This document shows, piece by piece, positions 5,275 through 6,744 of a stretch of 6,744 nucleotides of DNA (position 1 is its first letter; each line of letters starts with the position of its first letter). The notes under the pieces were generated by a model, which saw only the letters and a program-made list of their open reading frames with translations, was not told the DNA's origin and made no database searches. Origin of the DNA: CBDDRG01 sp051306415 (GTDB lineage: Bacteria > Pseudomonadota > Gammaproteobacteria > Pseudomonadales > Porticoccaceae). Made by a program: the position numbers and the translations under genes. Where the stretch lies: contig JBPPNE010000350.1 of the NCBI GenBank assembly GCA_051306415.1, positions 1 through 6,744 on the forward strand, in the 5' to 3' direction.

Positions 5275-6744
5275 TCAATGGTGCCTATCGCACTCCGCGA
5301 GAAACGAAATCAGACTTTCGCGGTAGCTGTAGTAGTCCGGGTGTTCCAGCAGCGCCTTGCGCGAACGCGGTCGCGGCAGGTTGATGTCGATGATCTTGCC
5401 GACGCGGGCGCGAGGTCCGTTGGTCATCATCACCACGCGGTCGGCGAGCAGGATGGCTTCGTCCACATCGTGGGTGACCATCACCGCGGTCAGCTTGGTG
5501 CGCTGCCAGACTTCCATCAGTACTTCCTGCAACTCCCAGCGGGTCAGCGAGTCGAGCATGCCGAAGGGCTCGTCGAGCAGCAACAATTTCGGTGATAGCG
5601 CAAAGGCGCGCGCGATGCCGACTCGCTGTTTCATTCCGTTCGATAGCTCCGCAGCCTTTTTGTGCAGGGAATCGCCAAGGCCGACGCGAGTCAGATAGTA
5701 TTCGACGATATCGTCGCGCTCGCTCTGCTCGGCATGGGGATACACGCTTTCAACCCCGAGGGATACGTTCTGGAAGGCGGTCAGCCAGGGAAACAGGCTC
5801 GGTGCCTGGAACACCACCGCGCGATCCGGCCCGGCGTTGCTCACCTCCTTGTTGTCCAGAATGATACCGCCATCACTGATATCGTTGAGGCCAGCGCACA
5901 TCGACAATACCGTGGACTTGCCGCAGCCGGAGTGGCCGATCAGCGATACGAACTCGCCCTTTTTCATCTTCAGATTGAAATCTTCAACGACGGCCACCGG
6001 CCCCTTGGGGCTCGGGTAGATCTTGCTGAGCCGGGTGAATTCGAGATAGCGCTCGCGGCCGACATCGGAGGCATCCGGCTTCAGCGCCGTGGTGTCGAGC
6101 TTCCAGTCGATGCTGGTGTTGGGGCGCACCGGCGGCAGCACAATGCTGGTGTCGTTGTTGCCGGCCTTGATGCCGGCGTCCATCAGGTATTGGGTGATGC
6201 GCGCGCGCAATGCCTTGAAGCGCTCGTCGTGGTTCATCGCGGTGCGATCGCGCGGCCGCGGCAGGTCGATGACGAACTCTGGTCCCAGGGTTGCGTTGGG
6301 GCCGGGCAACAAGGGAATCACGCGGTCGGCCATCAGCAGGCCTTCATCGACATCGTTGGTGATGAGGATCACGGTTTTCTTTTCCTGTTCCCAGATGCGC
6401 AGGATTTCCTCCTGCAGGTTGCCGCGGGTCAGTGCATCGAGCGCGCTCAAGGGCTCGTCCAACAGAAGAATATCGGGGCTCGCGGCGAGCGCGCGGGCCA
6501 CCGCGACGCGCTGGCGCATGCCGCCGGATAGCTCCGCCGGGCGCTTGTGGGCGGCCGGGGTGAGGCCGACCATGGCGATGTATTTGTTGACGTGCGCGGC
6601 GCGCTGTTCCTTCGACCACTTGGCAAATACCTGGTCGACGGCGAGCGCGATATTGCCCTCGACGGTCAGCCAGGGCATCAGCGAATAGCTCTGGAAGACG
6701 ACGCCGCGATCCGGCCCAGGAGCGTCGATGATCTTGCCATTCAG
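5275..6744 (-). CDS. Tandem two-domain nitrate/nitrite ABC transporter ATP-binding protein (NrtC-like plus NrtD-like halves; 5' end outside window)
   Basis: This is a cytoplasmic ATPase subunit energising a nitrate/nitrite (or cyanate-like anion) ABC importer. The reading frame is open to the right edge; 489 codons are visible, and the first domain's Walker A lies off the window. Domain 1 shows the Q loop [14 protein letters not shown] (from about 6702 downward), signature LSGGM, Walker [13 protein letters not shown], and an H-loop reading ITNDVDEG. After a linker (about 6225-6050) comes domain 2, with Walker [11 protein letters not shown] loop [13 protein letters not shown], signature LSNGM, Walker [17 protein letters not shown] and H-loop VTHDVDEA (His codon at 5470-5472). 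It ends in the nitrate-family tail INLPRPRSR and FLAECDRHH. Domain 1 has Asn (6355-6357) where His is usual. Substrate-binding and permease genes are expected upstream, beyond the right edge. Family assignment is firm; the exact substrate is inferred from family motifs and the nasA neighbour. Confidence 0.92.
   Translation of the reverse strand: MNGKIIDAPGPDRGVVFQSYSLMPWLTVEGNIALAVDQVFAKWSKEQRAAHVNKYIAMVGLTPAAHKRPAELSGGMRQRVAVARALAASPDILLLDEPLSALDALTRGNLQEEILRIWEQEKKTVILITNDVDEGLLMADRVIPLLPGPNATLGPEFVIDLPRPRDRTAMNHDERFKALRARITQYLMDAGIKAGNNDTSIVLPPVRPNTSIDWKLDTTALKPDASDVGRERYLEFTRLSKIYPSPKGPVAVVEDFNLKMKKGEFVSLIGHSGCGKSTVLSMCAGLNDISDGGIILDNKEVSNAGPDRAVVFQAPSLFPWLTAFQNVSLGVESVYPHAEQSERDDIVEYYLTRVGLGDSLHKKAAELSNGMKQRVGIARAFALSPKLLLLDEPFGMLDSLTRWELQEVLMEVWQRTKLTAVMVTHDVDEAILLADRVVMMTNGPRARVGKIIDINLPRPRSRKALLEHPDYYSYRESLISFLAECDRHH

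Noticed and set aside
2390..5312. CGAAATCAG present at about 2390-2398 and 5304-5312, considered as direct repeats flanking an insertion.
   Set aside because: Nine shared bases are expected by chance in a comparison of this size, the flanks do not match, and the second copy lies inside the ABC coding sequence.
5662..6531. A 289-codon open frame on the + strand opposite the ABC ATPase.
   Set aside because: The - strand shows full ABC motifs in order, and the + translation is the low-complexity type seen opposite GC-rich genes.

Overview
The window looks like part of the chromosome of a GC-rich, nitrate-assimilating proteobacterium, probably a gammaproteobacterium. I infer this from the pairing of a NasA/NarK-type nitrate transporter with a fused PP2C phosphatase/Ser-Thr kinase, a neighbourhood familiar from pseudomonads and marine gammaproteobacteria. 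No RNA gene, CRISPR array or transposase is visible.

Left flank (1-2283, + strand). The end of a nitrate/nitrite MFS porter is followed after 31 bases by a 571-residue protein. That protein joins an N-terminal PP2C phosphatase, a Ser/Thr kinase and one C-terminal membrane helix. The two are probably co-transcribed.

Centre (about 2284-5274, + strand). An accessory block of four genes lies here as two translationally coupled pairs. The first is a type II toxin-antitoxin pair, an AbrB/MazE-type antitoxin followed by a VapC PIN-domain toxin. It sits behind an AT-richer stretch holding a plausible promoter and several nested inverted repeats. The second pair is an AAA/ABC-like predicted ATPase of the COG4637 type followed by a DUF4276-type protein with TOPRIM-like acidic motifs. 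In each pair the downstream ATG overlaps the upstream stop as TGATG.

Right flank (5275-6744, - strand). A gene running off the right edge encodes a tandem two-domain ABC ATPase of the nitrate/nitrite uptake type, with an NrtC-like half followed by an NrtD-like half. It converges on the accessory block.

Two different nitrate importers, a proton- or ion-coupled MFS porter and an ABC system, therefore lie on either side of a small toxin-antitoxin plus ATPase/TOPRIM cargo. The best candidate for an undescribed system is the ATPase/DUF4276 pair. Its layout (SMC/RecF-like ATPase plus separate TOPRIM-like partner) resembles split OLD-type and PARIS-type anti-phage systems, and it sits directly behind a toxin-antitoxin module. 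A defence role is inference only.
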